Assembly: GCF_029504575.1 (NCBI RefSeq) | Contig: NZ_JAQFII010000001.1 | Location: 2,330,501-2,394,500 of the forward strand | Direction: 5' to 3' | Length of the DNA stretch: 64,000 nt | Origin: Streptomyces sp. SPB162 | GTDB taxonomy: Bacteria; Actinomycetota; Actinomycetes; Streptomycetales; Streptomycetaceae | Shown here: positions 31,762 through 42,284 of the stretch, piece by piece | How positions within the stretch are numbered: position 1 is the first letter of the stretch | How the letters are laid out: every line of letters starts with the position of its first letter | Position numbers and translations under genes: made by a program | The notes under the pieces: generated by a model | Databases searched by the model: none | What the model saw: the letters and a program-made list of their open reading frames with translations, nothing else | What the model was told of the DNA's origin: nothing

Positions 31762-34494
31762 GTGGCTTCCGGATCCGATCGCAACCCGATCATCATTGGC
31801 GGCCTTCCCAGCCAGGTCCCGGACTTTGATCCCGAGGAAACGGCGGAATGGCTCGACTCGCTCGACGCGGCTATCGACGAACGCGGCCGTGAGCGCGCCC
31901 GCTACCTCATGCTCCGCCTCATCGAGCGCGCCCGCGAGAAGCGTGTCGCGGTGCCCGAGATGCGCAGCACGGACTACATCAACACCATCGCGACCAAGGA
32001 CGAGCCCTTCTTCCCCGGCAACGAGGAGATCGAGCGCAAGGTCCTGAACGCGACCCGCTGGAACGCGGCGGTCATGGTGTCGCGCGCACAGCGCCCCGGG
32101 ATCGGCGTCGGCGGCCACATCGCCACGTTCGCCTCTTCCGCCTCCCTCTACGACGTGGGCTTCAACCACTTCTTCCGGGGCAAGGACGAGGGCGACGGCG
32201 GCGACCAGATCTTCTTCCAGGGACACGCCTCCCCGGGTATCTACGCCCGCGCCTTCCTTCTGGACCGGCTTTCCGAGCAACAGCTCGACGCGTTCCGCCA
32301 GGAGAAGTCGAAGGCGCCGTACGGCCTGTCCAGCTACCCGCACCCGCGGCTCATGCCGGACTTCTGGGAGTTCCCGACCGTCTCGATGGGCCTCGGCCCG
32401 CTCGGTGCGATCTACCAGGCGCGGATGAACCGCTACATGGAGGCGCGCGGCATCGCCGACACCTCCAAGTCGCACGTATGGGCGTATCTGGGCGACGGCG
32501 AGATGGACGAACCGGAGTCGCTCGGCCAGCTGTCGATCGCCGCCCGTGAGGGCCTGGACAACCTGACCTTCGTCGTCAACTGCAACCTGCAGCGCCTCGA
32601 CGGCCCGGTCCGCGGCAACGGCAAGATCATCCAGGAGCTGGAGTCGCAGTTCCGCGGCGCCGGCTGGAACGTCATCAAGCTGATCTGGGACCGCAGCTGG
32701 GACCCGCTGCTCGCCCAGGACCGCGACGGCCTGCTGGTCAACAAGATGAACACCACGCCGGACGGTCAGTTCCAGACGTACGCCACCGAGACCGGCGGCT
32801 ACATCCGCGAGCACTTCTTCGGTGGCGACCAGCGGCTGCGCAAGATGGTCGAAGGCATGACCGACGAGCAGATCCTGCACCTCGGCCGTGGCGGACACGA
32901 CCACAAGAAGGTCTACGCGGCGTACGCGGCGGCCAAGGCCCACAAGGGCCAGCCGACGGTGATCCTCGCCCAGACCATCAAGGGCTGGACGCTCGGTCCG
33001 AACTTCGAGGGCCGCAACGCGACCCACCAGATGAAGAAGCTCACGACCGAGGACCTCAAGCGCTTCCGCGACCGGCTGCACATCCCGATCACGGACAAGC
33101 AGCTCGACGAGGGCTACCCGCCGTACTACCACCCGGGTCGCGACTCCGAAGAGATCCAGTACATGCACGACCACCGCAAGGCGTGCGGCGGCTATGTGCC
33201 GACCCGTGTGGTGCGCGCCAAGCCGCTGGAGCTGCCGGGCGACAAGGCGTACGCGCCCGCCAAGAAGGGCTCGGGGCAGCAGTCGATCGCCACGACCATG
33301 GCGTTCGTCCGCATCCTCAAGGAGCTCATGCGGGACAAGGAGATCGGCAAGCGTTTCGTGCTGATCGCCCCGGACGAGTACCGCACCTTCGGTATGGACG
33401 CGTTCTTCCCGTCGGCGAAGATCTACAACCCGCTGGGCCAGCAGTACGAGGCGGTCGACCGCGACCTGCTCCTCGCGTACAAGGAGTCGCCGACCGGCCA
33501 GATGCTGCACGACGGCATCTCGGAGGCGGGCTGTACGGCCTCGCTGATCGCGGCGGGCTCGGCCTACGCCACGCACGGCGAGCCGCTGATCCCGGTCTAC
33601 GTCTTCTACTCGATGTTCGGGTTCCAGCGGACCGGTGACCAGTTCTGGCAGATGGCGGACCAGCTGGCGCGCGGTTTCGTGCTCGGCGCGACCGCGGGCC
33701 GGACCACCCTTACGGGTGAGGGCCTGCAGCACGCGGACGGTCACTCGCAGCTGCTCGCCTCGACCAACCCGGGCGTCGTCGCGTACGACCCGGCGTTCGG
33801 CTTCGAGATCGCGCACATCGTGCAGGACGGTCTGAAGAGGATGTACGGCGAGAACGCCGAGGACGTCTTCTACTACCTGACGGTCTACAACGAGCCGATC
33901 CAGCACCCGGCCGAGCCGGCCGACGTGGACGCCGAAGGCATCCTCAAGGGCCTGTACCGGTACGCGCCGGGCACCGAGGGCACCATCCCGGCGCAGATCC
34001 TGGCGTCCGGTGTGGCGGTCCCGTGGGCCGTCGAGGCGCAGCGGATCCTCGCGGCGGACTGGGGCGTCAAGGCGGACGTCTGGTCGGCCACCTCGTGGAA
34101 CGAGCTGCGGCGCGACGCCATCGCGGTGGAGGAGCACAACCTGCTCCACCCCGAGGAGGAGCAGCGCGTCCCGTTCATCACGAGCAAGCTCGCCGGTGTG
34201 CAGGGCCCGTTCGTGGCGGTCTCGGACTGGATGCGCGCGGTGCCGGACCAGATCTCGCGCTGGGTTCCGGGCACGTACCAGTCGCTGGGCGCCGACGGTT
34301 TCGGTTTCGCCGACACCCGTGGCGCGGCCCGTCGCTTCTTCCACATCGACGCGCAGTCGATCGTCCTGGCGGTGCTCACCGAGCTCGCCCGTGACGGCAA
34401 GGTGGACCGTTCGGTGCTGAAGCAGGCCGTGGACCGCTACCAGCTGCTCGACGTCGCGGCGGCCGACCCCGGCGCCGCGGGCGGCGACGCCTGA
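31762..34494 (+). CDS. aceE: pyruvate dehydrogenase E1 component, homodimeric type
   Basis: The 910-aa enzyme decarboxylates pyruvate with thiamine diphosphate and acetylates the E2 lipoyl group, supplying acetyl-CoA. The length is that of homodimeric AceE. The ThDP/Mg motif is [10 protein letters not shown] (about 243-252) with [15 protein letters not shown] (about 273-287). [24 protein letters not shown] lies near the N-terminus (about 112-135), and the C-terminal domain has [15 protein letters not shown]. Start is GTG at 31762 with GAAGGA five bases upstream. E2 and E3 genes are not in the window. Regulation may involve the two palindromes in its long upstream region. Confidence 0.96.
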   Translation: MASGSDRNPIIIGGLPSQVPDFDPEETAEWLDSLDAAIDERGRERARYLMLRLIERAREKRVAVPEMRSTDYINTIATKDEPFFPGNEEIERKVLNATRWNAAVMVSRAQRPGIGVGGHIATFASSASLYDVGFNHFFRGKDEGDGGDQIFFQGHASPGIYARAFLLDRLSEQQLDAFRQEKSKAPYGLSSYPHPRLMPDFWEFPTVSMGLGPLGAIYQARMNRYMEARGIADTSKSHVWAYLGDGEMDEPESLGQLSIAAREGLDNLTFVVNCNLQRLDGPVRGNGKIIQELESQFRGAGWNVIKLIWDRSWDPLLAQDRDGLLVNKMNTTPDGQFQTYATETGGYIREHFFGGDQRLRKMVEGMTDEQILHLGRGGHDHKKVYAAYAAAKAHKGQPTVILAQTIKGWTLGPNFEGRNATHQMKKLTTEDLKRFRDRLHIPITDKQLDEGYPPYYHPGRDSEEIQYMHDHRKACGGYVPTRVVRAKPLELPGDKAYAPAKKGSGQQSIATTMAFVRILKELMRDKEIGKRFVLIAPDEYRTFGMDAFFPSAKIYNPLGQQYEAVDRDLLLAYKESPTGQMLHDGISEAGCTASLIAAGSAYATHGEPLIPVYVFYSMFGFQRTGDQFWQMADQLARGFVLGATAGRTTLTGEGLQHADGHSQLLASTNPGVVAYDPAFGFEIAHIVQDGLKRMYGENAEDVFYYLTVYNEPIQHPAEPADVDAEGILKGLYRYAPGTEGTIPAQILASGVAVPWAVEAQRILAADWGVKADVWSATSWNELRRDAIAVEEHNLLHPEEEQRVPFITSKLAGVQGPFVAVSDWMRAVPDQISRWVPGTYQSLGADGFGFADTRGAARRFFHIDAQSIVLAVLTELARDGKVDRSVLKQAVDRYQLLDVAAADPGAAGGDA

Positions 34495-34515
34495 GGCGTC
34501 TCCTGAGCAATCCCG

Positions 34516-34556
34516 ACGCCGGGCCCGCACCGCTTTCCGTGGTGCGGGCCCGGCGT
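34516..34556. terminator. terminator shared by aceE and the DUF4190 gene
   Basis: A 16-bp stem (34516-34531 with 34541-34556) with a 9-base loop lies between the convergent ends of aceE and the DUF4190 gene and can serve both. Confidence 0.9.
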
Positions 34557-34582
34557 TCTGCGTGGGGCGGCCGCTCCCCCGG

Positions 34583-34858
34583 CTACTGGGCCAGCCAGAG
34601 CAGGGCGACGACGGTGTCGAAGACGCCGAGGATGACGGCGACGACCGCGGGGATCGACTTCGCGCCACGCCAGCTGCGGCCCATGGCCAGCCAGCCGAAG
34701 ATGATCGCGAGGGGTCCGAGCACGATCCCCAGGACGAAGAATCCGATGACGGCGCAGACGGCGCCGACGACGGCGATCGTCCCGAAGTCGGACCGGCCGG
34801 ATCGGCCGGACCGGCTGCGGAAAGGCATACGGGTACGGGTGCGGGTTCGGGTGGCCAT
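34583..34858 (-). CDS. small DUF4190-type membrane protein
   Basis: The 91-aa protein has a very basic N-terminus (Arg/Thr/Ser repeats to about residue 23), then a helix pair (about 26-58) with IGFFVLGIVLGPLAIIFGWLAMG, and a third helix near the C-terminus. The G-x-x-L-G-P-L-A-I turn is typical of DUF4190. GGAGGG precedes the ATG. The function is unknown. Confidence 0.75.
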   Translation of the reverse strand: MATRTRTRTRMPFRSRSGRSGRSDFGTIAVVGAVCAVIGFFVLGIVLGPLAIIFGWLAMGRSWRGAKSIPAVVAVILGVFDTVVALLWLAQ

Positions 34859-34933
34859 CGTCCCTCCGTAAGGTAGCGGTCGCCGTTCGTGTTCCCCGGC
34901 CCCGCCCGCGCATGCGGTGTCAGTTCCATGCCG

Positions 34934-35356
34934 TCAGTTCTCCCAGACCTTGAACGCCCGGACGGTGTAGCGGGATTCGGGCACCCAGGTGCCCGTCGGG
35001 TAGGTCTCGAACTCGGCCTCGGTGGCGCACTCCGCGCTCTGGTAGGTGGTGACCGGCCGGCCGATGCGGTTGACGAAGGACCGGGCCGGGGTGCCCGTGG
35101 GGAGCGGCACGCAGTTGTCGATGCCCGTGTCGGCGAGTTCGTGGTTCTGCCGGGCGCTGCTGTAGCCGGCCTTGCCCCACAGACACAGCTGGCCCGGATC
35201 GCAGGCGGCCTTGGAGGACACGGGCTTGGACGACGCGGGCTTGGAGGACGCGGCCTTCGACGACAGGGCCTCGGGGGGCGCGGCGGAGGCGGGGACGGGG
35301 GTGGTGACGGACAGGAGCGCGGCGGCCAGGGCGGCGGCGGTGAGGATCGTGTTCAT
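34934..35356 (-). CDS. secreted peptidase-inhibitor-family I36 protein
   Basis: The 140-aa product has a signal peptide ending near ASA-AP (residue 26). A short repeat linker (SSKAASSKPASSKPVSSK, about 33-50) leads to a beta-gamma-crystallin-like I36 domain with CLWGKAGYSSARQNHEL, four Cys (two likely disulfides), FVNRIGRPVTTYQSAEC and YTVRAFKVWEN at the end. The type member is the Streptomyces metalloproteinase inhibitor SMPI, but many I36 proteins are only tentatively inhibitors. Start ATG 35356 has a weak ribosome-binding site. It is divergent from the DUF1023 hydrolase gene. Confidence 0.8.
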   Translation of the reverse strand: MNTILTAAALAAALLSVTTPVPASAAPPEALSSKAASSKPASSKPVSSKAACDPGQLCLWGKAGYSSARQNHELADTGIDNCVPLPTGTPARSFVNRIGRPVTTYQSAECATEAEFETYPTGTWVPESRYTVRAFKVWEN

Positions 35357-35660
35357 GCGGCTCAGGCTGATGTGGCCGGCGCGGCGCTCACAAGGGCCGG
35401 GGGGCACGTTCCTCCTGATAGGGGGATTGTGCGCGGCCCGCTGCGCCGGTAGCGGCCAACCCCTTCGTCTGGCCCGTACAGTCACTTTCGAAACGTGACT
35501 TGGGTCACCCTTGGCTCGGGCATGGCCCTGCGTCTTCTACGCTGGCTCGAGTTACCGCAACCAATCGATGAACCGAGGGGCCACCAGACCCCCCGCGCAC
35601 CTGCTGCCGACGGACCGGGTCGGCGTGCGCGACCGGGACGATTTCGCGAGGCAATCCTGA
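35357..35660. other. 304-bp intergenic region between the I36 gene and the DUF1023 hydrolase gene
   Basis: No gene is supported. It contains one GTGA-N6-TCAC palindrome at 35495-35508 and presumably the divergent promoters. Confidence 0.55.
35495..35508. promoter_or_regulatory. Crp-like palindrome
   Basis: GTGAC-TTGG-GTCAC fits GTGA-N6-TCAC, like the site upstream of aceE. It lies 139 bases before the I36 gene start and 153 bases before the hydrolase start. Confidence 0.5.
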
Positions 35661-36866
35661 GTGACCCCGTTCGATGAGCGCTTCAACGCAACGTCCATCC
35701 GGGCCCTGCTGGCCCTGGCCGTCATCTTCGTCATGCTCGCCACCACCGGCTGGACGGCCATCCGGCCGCACAAGGGCGCCGAGGATCCGCGGGCGACGGC
35801 ACTGACGTCGTGGCTGCACGGCTCCGTGGCCGGCCACAAACTGCCCAGCGCCTCGGCCGGTGCCGACTCGATAGCGCACTTCTTCGCGACGCTGACCGCG
35901 GACCAGACCCGGCAGCTCGCCAACGACTACCCGCTCGTCGTCGGCAACCTGGACGGCGCGCCGGTCAGCGTGCGCTACCTGGCCAACCGGGTGGCGCTGG
36001 CCCAGACGCGCGTGACGGAGCTGGCGCGCTCGCACAGCTCCCTGCTGACCCCCGCGGGCCGCAAGGACGCCGACAAGCGGGCCCACCGCTACGCCTCCCT
36101 GCTGACCGGCGGACGGCAGATCCTCGCCTTCGACCCGACCGGAGCCGGCCGCGCCGCGGAGGTCTTCGGCGATCTGGACTCCGCCGACCGGGTGGCCCTG
36201 GTCGTGCCGGGTGTGGACACCGACATCAGCACGTTCGAGCGCACCGCCAAGGCGTACGCGGCACCGGTCGGCATGGCGCGCGCCCTGTACTCGGCCGAGC
36301 GCGCCCAGGCCCCGGCCGCGCACACCGCGGTGATCGCGTGGGCGAACTACACGACGCCTTCGGGGGTCGGCCTCGACGCCTCCACGGGCGAGCTGGCGGA
36401 GAACGGCGCGGTCCGGCTGAACTCGCTGGTCGAGGCGCTGCCGACCAGGGCGCACCTCTCGCTGTTCTGCCACTCGTACGGCTCGGTGCTGTGCGGGGTG
36501 GCCGCTCCCGACCTGCCGTCGGACAAGGTCTCCGACATCACCGTCTTCGGCAGCCCGGGGATGCGGGTGAGCCGCGCCACGCAGCTGCACACCTCCGCCA
36601 ACGTGTGGGCCGCCCGTGATCCGAGCGACTGGATCGGCGACGTGCCGCACCTGGAGATCGCGGGCCTCGGGCACGGCGCCGACCCGGTCTCGGAGGCCTT
36701 CGGCGCCCGGGTGGTCGGCACCGAGGGCGCCCTGGGCCACCCCGGTTACTTCGCGCCCGACACCGAGAGTCTGGCGAACTTCACCGACATCGCCCTCGGG
36801 CAGTACAGCGCCGTGCGGTGCGCGCCGGCCCGCGAGGACTGCGCGTCAGGCCTCGACCAGAGCTGA
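35661..36866 (+). CDS. DUF1023 alpha/beta hydrolase, membrane-anchored
   Basis: The 401-aa product has one N-terminal hydrophobic helix (about 14-33) that could anchor it or act as an uncleaved signal. The DUF1023 alpha/beta-hydrolase domain (about 165-370) has VALVVPGVDTDISTF, the nucleophile elbow LSLFCHSYGSVLCG (His-Ser-Tyr-Gly-Ser, near 268-281), an Asp in ARDPSDWIGDVP and a His in GHPGYFAP as triad candidates. Members are uncharacterised actinobacterial esterase-like proteins. Start is GTG at 35661 with a modest GAGG. Confidence 0.85.
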   Translation: MTPFDERFNATSIRALLALAVIFVMLATTGWTAIRPHKGAEDPRATALTSWLHGSVAGHKLPSASAGADSIAHFFATLTADQTRQLANDYPLVVGNLDGAPVSVRYLANRVALAQTRVTELARSHSSLLTPAGRKDADKRAHRYASLLTGGRQILAFDPTGAGRAAEVFGDLDSADRVALVVPGVDTDISTFERTAKAYAAPVGMARALYSAERAQAPAAHTAVIAWANYTTPSGVGLDASTGELAENGAVRLNSLVEALPTRAHLSLFCHSYGSVLCGVAAPDLPSDKVSDITVFGSPGMRVSRATQLHTSANVWAARDPSDWIGDVPHLEIAGLGHGADPVSEAFGARVVGTEGALGHPGYFAPDTESLANFTDIALGQYSAVRCAPAREDCASGLDQS

Positions 36867-37034
36867 GCGCCGCCTGAGCGCCTCGGGGTCGGCGGGTGAC
36901 CGCCGACCCCGGCCCCCGTCCAGCCCCGCCCCCGTCCCGGCCCCGCCCGCAATCCCAGGCGCCGCACCCACCACACGTGTGTTTTTGCGGTCGGTTCGGC
37001 GGTTGATGCCACATTCGGCCCTACGATGAGCCGT

Positions 37035-37737
37035 ATGGGTGACGTTTTGGCCGGATCCAATGCCGTGTGGGAGTTCGACACGGATGCCGTGGTCATCCGG
37101 TACGAGCGCGGGGTGCGCAATTCGAAGTTGCTCCAGGCGCTCGGCGAGCGCCGGATCCCGCACGCCGCGCTGACCGGCGTCGAGCTCGTTCCGGGCAAGC
37201 GCGGCACGGTCGTGCTGCGGGCCCTGCCCCGGCCGGGCGCCGATCCGCTGATGGAAGCGGCGGGCGGGCAGCTGAAGGACTCCGCGGATCCCTACCGGCT
37301 GGTGCTGCCCGCCGAGCGCGAAACCCTCGCCGAGTACTACACGGACGAGCTACGGGTCGCGGTCTCCGACAGCGACACCGGCGAACCGGCCGACCGCTTC
37401 CTGGTCGCCGCGCCCGCCGGTCCGCAGTCGTTCAAGGCGTACGACGCCCGGGCCGCCTTCGACGGCCGCACGGTGTCGTTCCGCTGGTTCTGGACGGGCG
37501 CCTCGACGGCCAAGTGGAAGGCCGGCGACCAGCACTTCCCGGTCGCCGACCTCACCGGGGTCGACTGGCGCTCCCCCGAGCTGCTGCACGGCTACCTGCG
37601 GCTGCGCCCGGCCGACGGCACCCAGCGGCCGGGCGATCCCGACCAGAACCCGGCCGCGGTGGTCTTCGGGCTCGGCTACGGGCAGGTCCACGAGTCGCTG
37701 CCGTTCGCCGCGTCCGTGCTGGCCGCCGTGCAGGCGG

Positions 37738-37760
<23 letters not shown>
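37035..37760 (+). CDS. DUF4429 protein
   Basis: The product is 241 aa from the ATG at 37035; the ATG at 37026 adds three residues. It appears to contain two copies of a PH-like/bacterial short-PH module: DAVVIRYERGVR near the start and AFDGRTVSFRWFWTG in the middle, each followed by an Arg/Asp-containing helix. This is the DUF4429 pattern. It is cytoplasmic, and the function is unknown. Its end overlaps the convergent aldo/keto reductase gene by 23 bases, leaving no room for a terminator between them. Confidence 0.78.
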
Positions 37761-38766
<1,006 letters not shown>

Positions 38767-38771
38767 CAGGG

Positions 38772-39248
38772 TCAGGCCCTCTCCGGCGCCCGCTGGGCGC
38801 CTCCATACATGTCGATCTTGTAGTCGAGTACCACGAGGGTGTCCTGCAGCTCGGCGATCCGCCGGTGCACGTCCTCACGATGCGCGACGAGCAGCTCCCG
38901 CCGCGCGCTGAACGTCTGCTCGCCCTCACGGACCATCTCCGCGTACCTGACCATGTCCGCGACCGGCATCCCGGTCAGCCGGAGCTTGCCGACGAAGGCC
39001 AGCCAGTGCAGGTCGCGGTTGGTGTAGCGGCGCTGACCGGTGTGCGAGCGGTCGACGTGCGGCATCAGTCCGATCCGCTCGTACCAGCGCAGGGTGTGCG
39101 CGCTCAGCCCGGTCACCGTGACCACTTCGCTGATCGTGTACTGGTCCTGCCCGTCGGGCCGCAGAATCGAGGTCGGCTCCTCACAGCCGGCGATCCGGCC
39201 GCCCCTGGTCCTCGCCACCTGCGTCACAGCCGTCTGCGTTACGGTCAT
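38772..39248 (-). CDS. MerR-family transcriptional regulator
   Basis: The 158-aa protein has the MerR winged HTH (about 36-105): YTISEVVTVTGLSAHTLRWYERIGLMPHVDR, then RRYTNRDLHWLAFVGKLRLTGM. A coiled-coil dimerisation helix (about 115-148) follows. No Cys metal site is present at the C-terminus, so it is not a mercury or copper sensor; AdhR/SoxR-like electrophile or redox sensing is more likely. Thirty-four residues precede the HTH. A perfect 18-bp palindrome lies 16 bases upstream of its start codon. It is the first gene of the operon with the aldo/keto reductase. Confidence 0.92.
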   Translation of the reverse strand: MTVTQTAVTQVARTRGGRIAGCEEPTSILRPDGQDQYTISEVVTVTGLSAHTLRWYERIGLMPHVDRSHTGQRRYTNRDLHWLAFVGKLRLTGMPVADMVRYAEMVREGEQTFSARRELLVAHREDVHRRIAELQDTLVVLDYKIDMYGGAQRAPERA

Positions 39249-39264
39249 GCCCCTACGCTACGGA

Positions 39265-39282
39265 CTTGGAGTGCACTCCAAG
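39265..39282 (-). promoter_or_regulatory. MerR operator
   Basis: CTTGGAGTGCACTCCAAG is a perfect 18-bp palindrome of MerR/AdhR style. On the minus strand it overlaps the expected -35 to -10 spacer of the merR promoter. The transcript would start at or very near the ATG at 39248. Confidence 0.8.
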
Positions 39283-39326
39283 CAAGCGCCGCAGGAGATC
39301 TTTTCCGCCCGCGTTACGCTCGCCCC

Positions 39327-40142
39327 ATGGAGAGCTTGCGCGAGATTCGGAACTGGCCCGTCCCCACGGCCGCCGCGGCCGTCGTCCGCCGGGACGGCAC
39401 GGTCGCCGGGTCCGAGGGCCCGGTCGGCGAACCGTTTCGGCTCGCCTCCGTCACCAAGCCGCTGACGGCCTACGCGGCGCTCGTCGCGTGCGAGGAGGGC
39501 GTCTTCGAGCTGGACGACCCCGCCGGGCCCGAGGGCTCGACGGTACGCCACCTGCTCTCCCACACCTCGGGGCTGGCCTTCGACCAGCACCGCGTGATGG
39601 CGCCGCCCGGCGACCGCCGGCTCTACTCCAACGCCGGCTTCGAGGTGCTCGCCGACCACATCGCGAAGGCGACCGGCATCCCGTTCCCCGAGTACCTGCG
39701 GCAGGCGGTCCTGGAGCCGCTGGGGATGGCCGCCACCACGCTGCCCGGCTCGGCCGCCGCCGACGGGGTCTCCACCGTCGAGGACCTCGTCCGCTTCGCC
39801 GCCGAACTGCAGGCGCCGCGCATCCTGCACCCGTCGACCCTCGACGCGGCCACGTCCGTGGTCTTCCCCGGCCTCAAGGGCGTGCTGCCCGGCTACGGGC
39901 ACCAGAACCCCAACGACTGGGGCCTGGGCTTCGAGATCCGCGACTCCAAGACCCCGCACTGGACCGGCGCCGCCTCCAGCCCGCGCACCTTCGGCCACTT
40001 CGGCCAGACCGGGACCTTCCTGTGGGTCGACCCGGACGCGGGCGCCGCGTGCGTCTGCCTCACCGACCGCGCCTGGGGTGAATGGGCGGTCCCGCTGTGG
40101 CCCGCCCTGACGGACGCGGTCCTCGCGGAGCTCACGGCCTAA
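39327..40142 (+). CDS. beta-lactamase-family serine hydrolase
   Basis: The 271-aa protein has the class C/PBP-like triad: LASVTKPL (Ser-x-x-Lys at about 39-42), YSNAGF (Tyr-x-Asn, about 100-105) and HFGQTGTF (His-x-Gly in place of Lys-Thr-Gly, about 233-240). It has no signal peptide, so it acts in the cytoplasm, probably as an esterase or peptidase and not as an antibiotic-resistance enzyme. There is no clear ribosome-binding site; a -10-like TACGCT six bases before the ATG suggests a leaderless mRNA. It overlaps the convergent pirin gene by four bases. Confidence 0.87.
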   Translation: MESLREIRNWPVPTAAAAVVRRDGTVAGSEGPVGEPFRLASVTKPLTAYAALVACEEGVFELDDPAGPEGSTVRHLLSHTSGLAFDQHRVMAPPGDRRLYSNAGFEVLADHIAKATGIPFPEYLRQAVLEPLGMAATTLPGSAAADGVSTVEDLVRFAAELQAPRILHPSTLDAATSVVFPGLKGVLPGYGHQNPNDWGLGFEIRDSKTPHWTGAASSPRTFGHFGQTGTFLWVDPDAGAACVCLTDRAWGEWAVPLWPALTDAVLAELTA

Positions 40143-40792
40143 GGGGCGTCCCGCGGCGCCGGGTTCATCGCCCAGACGAGGTACTCCACCGGCTCCGCGG
40201 CGTGCGCCCACAGCCCCGGCTCGCCGGTGAGGCGCGCCGCGTCGCCCTCCTTCAGCGTCTCGTCGCCCAGCCGGACACCGCCGCGCACCACGTGCACGTA
40301 CACGAAGGGCGCGGCCGGCAGTTCGCCCGGGCCGCGGGCGACGGTCAGGGCCGCGTGCGGCTGCCGGAACGGGACGAAGCGCGTGCCGCGCTCGACGCCG
40401 TAGCGCGGCGCGCCACCGGACGCCGCGGGCTCCAGCCACATCTGAAGGAACCTCAGCGGGGTTTCTCCGGCGTTGCGTTCGACGTGGCGGACCCCGTCCC
40501 CCGCGCTGAGCAGCTGTGCCTCGCCGGCCCGCACCACGGTCTCGTGGCCCGCGGAGTCCCGGTGCCCCAACTCGCCCTCGATCACCCACGTCACGATCTC
40601 GACTCCCCCGTGCGGGTGTTCCGCGAAGCCGGCGCCGGGCGCCAGGTGCTCCTCGTTGCACGCCATCAGCGGCCCGAAGCGCAGGTTGTCGGGGTCGTAG
40701 TGCGCGCCGAAGGAGAACGCGTGCAGGGTCTCGATTCCCGCCGTGGGATCGCCCCCGGCGTACCGCTGCCCACCGCGCCGAACATCGATCAT
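40139..40792 (-). CDS. pirin-family bicupin protein
   Basis: The product is 217 aa from the ATG at 40792; longer frames upstream are shadows. The N-terminal cupin has the pirin metal motif EEHLAPGAGFAEHPHGGVEIVTWVIEGEL (about 47-75), with His59, His61 and Glu65-type ligands, and SAGDGVRHVERN further on. A second, degenerate cupin follows. Pirins are iron proteins; some are quercetinases and others modulate enzymes. In S. ambofaciens a pirin-like protein affects acyl-CoA dehydrogenase, so the nearness to fatty-acid genes is suggestive only. Confidence 0.88.
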   Translation of the reverse strand: MIDVRRGGQRYAGGDPTAGIETLHAFSFGAHYDPDNLRFGPLMACNEEHLAPGAGFAEHPHGGVEIVTWVIEGELGHRDSAGHETVVRAGEAQLLSAGDGVRHVERNAGETPLRFLQMWLEPAASGGAPRYGVERGTRFVPFRQPHAALTVARGPGELPAAPFVYVHVVRGGVRLGDETLKEGDAARLTGEPGLWAHAAEPVEYLVWAMNPAPRDAP

Positions 40793-40998
40793 CCGGCCAC
40801 GGTACCGGGCGCTGTCCCGGCGTGGCCCCACCCGCGAGGACCGCCCGGCGTCCCCGATGTCCGGCCCCGTCCACCTGCCCGGTACGGGCCTTCGCCGGGC
40901 GGACGGCGCTGTTCGCCGGACACGGCGCGGCGTGCCGCACGGCACCCCGGCGTGTACCCGCGCGCCGGGCACTCGTGGGGATAAGGCAGTCTTGTCCC

Positions 40999-42195
40999 GT
41001 GCCCGACACCCCGCAGCCCCCGAAAAAGCCCGTCCGCGCTGAGCACGCCGCGACGCTGCGCCGACTGGAGAAGTCATCCGGCCGGCTCGCGGCGAACGCC
41101 ATCGCCCGAATGGATGAGCAGCTGCCGTGGTACCGGGCGATGCCGCCGGAGAACCGGTCCTGGATCGGGCTGGTGGCGCAGGCCGGCATCGCCGCGTTCA
41201 CCGAGTGGTTCCGGCACCCCGAGGCGCCGCAGGCGATCAGCACGGACGTGTTCGGGACCGCGCCCAGGGAGCTGACCCGGGCGATCTCACTGCGGCAGAC
41301 CGTGGAGATGGTGCGGACCACCATCGAGGTCATGGAGTCGGCCATCGACGAGGTGGCGGCGCCCGGCGACGAGTCCGTGCTGCGCGAGGCGCTGCTGGTC
41401 TACGCCCGGGAGATCGCCTTCGCCACCGCCCAGGTGTACGCCCAGGCGGCCGAGGCCCGGGGCGCGTGGGACGCGCGCCTGGAGTCGCTGGTCGTGAACG
41501 CGGTGCTGTCCGGCGAGGCGGACGAGGGCGTGCTGTCGCGCGCCGCCGCGCTGGGGTGGAGTTCGCCCGACAAGATCGTGGTGGTGCTCGGGACCGCGCC
41601 CAACGGCGACAGCGAGCTGACGGTGGAGGCCATCCGGCGGGCCGCGCGGCACGCGAAGCTGCAGGTGCTGACCGGGGTGTTCGGTGAGCGGCTGGTCGTG
41701 ATCGCCGGCGGTGAGGGCGAGCCGATCAGGGTCGCGAAGTCGTTGATCGGCCCGTTCGCGGCCGGCCCCGTCGTGGCGGGACCGGTCGTCGGCGACCTGC
41801 TGTCCGCCACCCGTTCCGCACAGGCCGCGGCGGCCGGTCTCAAGGCGTGCGCCGCCTGGCCCGACGCGCCCCGGCCGGTCGTCTCCGACGACCTGCTGCC
41901 CGAGCGCGCGATGGCCGGCGACCGGTACGCGCGGGAGCAGCTGGTGGAGGAGATCTACAGACCGTTGGAGGAAGCGGGCTCCGCGCTCCTCGAAACGCTG
42001 AGTGTCTACCTCGAGCAGGCCTCGTCGCTCGAAGGGGCGGCGCGCATGTTGTTCGTTCACCCAAACACCGTCCGCTACCGGCTGCGACGTGTGACGGATG
42101 TCACCGGATGGTCACCCTCCGATGTACGTTCGGCGTTCACGCTGCGCATCGCCCTCATCCTGGGACGACTGTCCGCCGCGGATCAATCACCCTGA
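40999..42195 (+). CDS. fasR: FasR, PucR-type activator of the fatty-acid-synthase operon
   Basis: The product is 398 aa from the GTG at 40999; the frame extends left but with shadow composition. The N-terminal segment RRLEKSSGRLAANAIARMDE and LPWYRAMPPENRSWIGLVAQ are recognisable from Streptomyces FasR. A GGDEF-like middle region precedes the PucR C-terminal HTH (LEGAARMLFVHPNTVRYRLRRV, about 348-369). In S. coelicolor FasR is reported to bind the fabD promoter and activate the operon. Here fabD starts 90 bases downstream. The ribosome-binding site is weak; a leaderless or near-leaderless start is possible. Confidence 0.93.
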   Translation: MPDTPQPPKKPVRAEHAATLRRLEKSSGRLAANAIARMDEQLPWYRAMPPENRSWIGLVAQAGIAAFTEWFRHPEAPQAISTDVFGTAPRELTRAISLRQTVEMVRTTIEVMESAIDEVAAPGDESVLREALLVYAREIAFATAQVYAQAAEARGAWDARLESLVVNAVLSGEADEGVLSRAAALGWSSPDKIVVVLGTAPNGDSELTVEAIRRAARHAKLQVLTGVFGERLVVIAGGEGEPIRVAKSLIGPFAAGPVVAGPVVGDLLSATRSAQAAAAGLKACAAWPDAPRPVVSDDLLPERAMAGDRYAREQLVEEIYRPLEEAGSALLETLSVYLEQASSLEGAARMLFVHPNTVRYRLRRVTDVTGWSPSDVRSAFTLRIALILGRLSAADQSP

Positions 42196-42198
42196 GTT

Positions 42199-42217
42199 TT
42201 TGTTGGACACCAACAAA
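42199..42217. promoter_or_regulatory. inverted repeat in the fabD promoter region
   Basis: TTTGTTGG-ACA-CCAACAAA is a perfect 8-3-8 inverted repeat 4 bases past the fasR stop and 67 bases before fabD. It is a candidate FasR or acyl-CoA-responsive operator. TTGGAC inside it could also serve as a -35 box. Confidence 0.6.
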
Positions 42218-42284
42218 TCGTCCAGCAGTTCTTGGTCCCTGTCCCCACGGGCGGTGAGACCCGCCCGCGAGAGAGAGTGTTTAC

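Noticed and set aside
31669..34929. A 1086-codon open frame opposite aceE
   Set aside because: It is an antisense shadow of aceE with no recognisable domain and no ribosome-binding site.
39327..40142. Antibiotic-resistance beta-lactamase
   Set aside because: It has no signal peptide and carries His-x-Gly instead of Lys-Thr-Gly; it fits the esterase-like branch.
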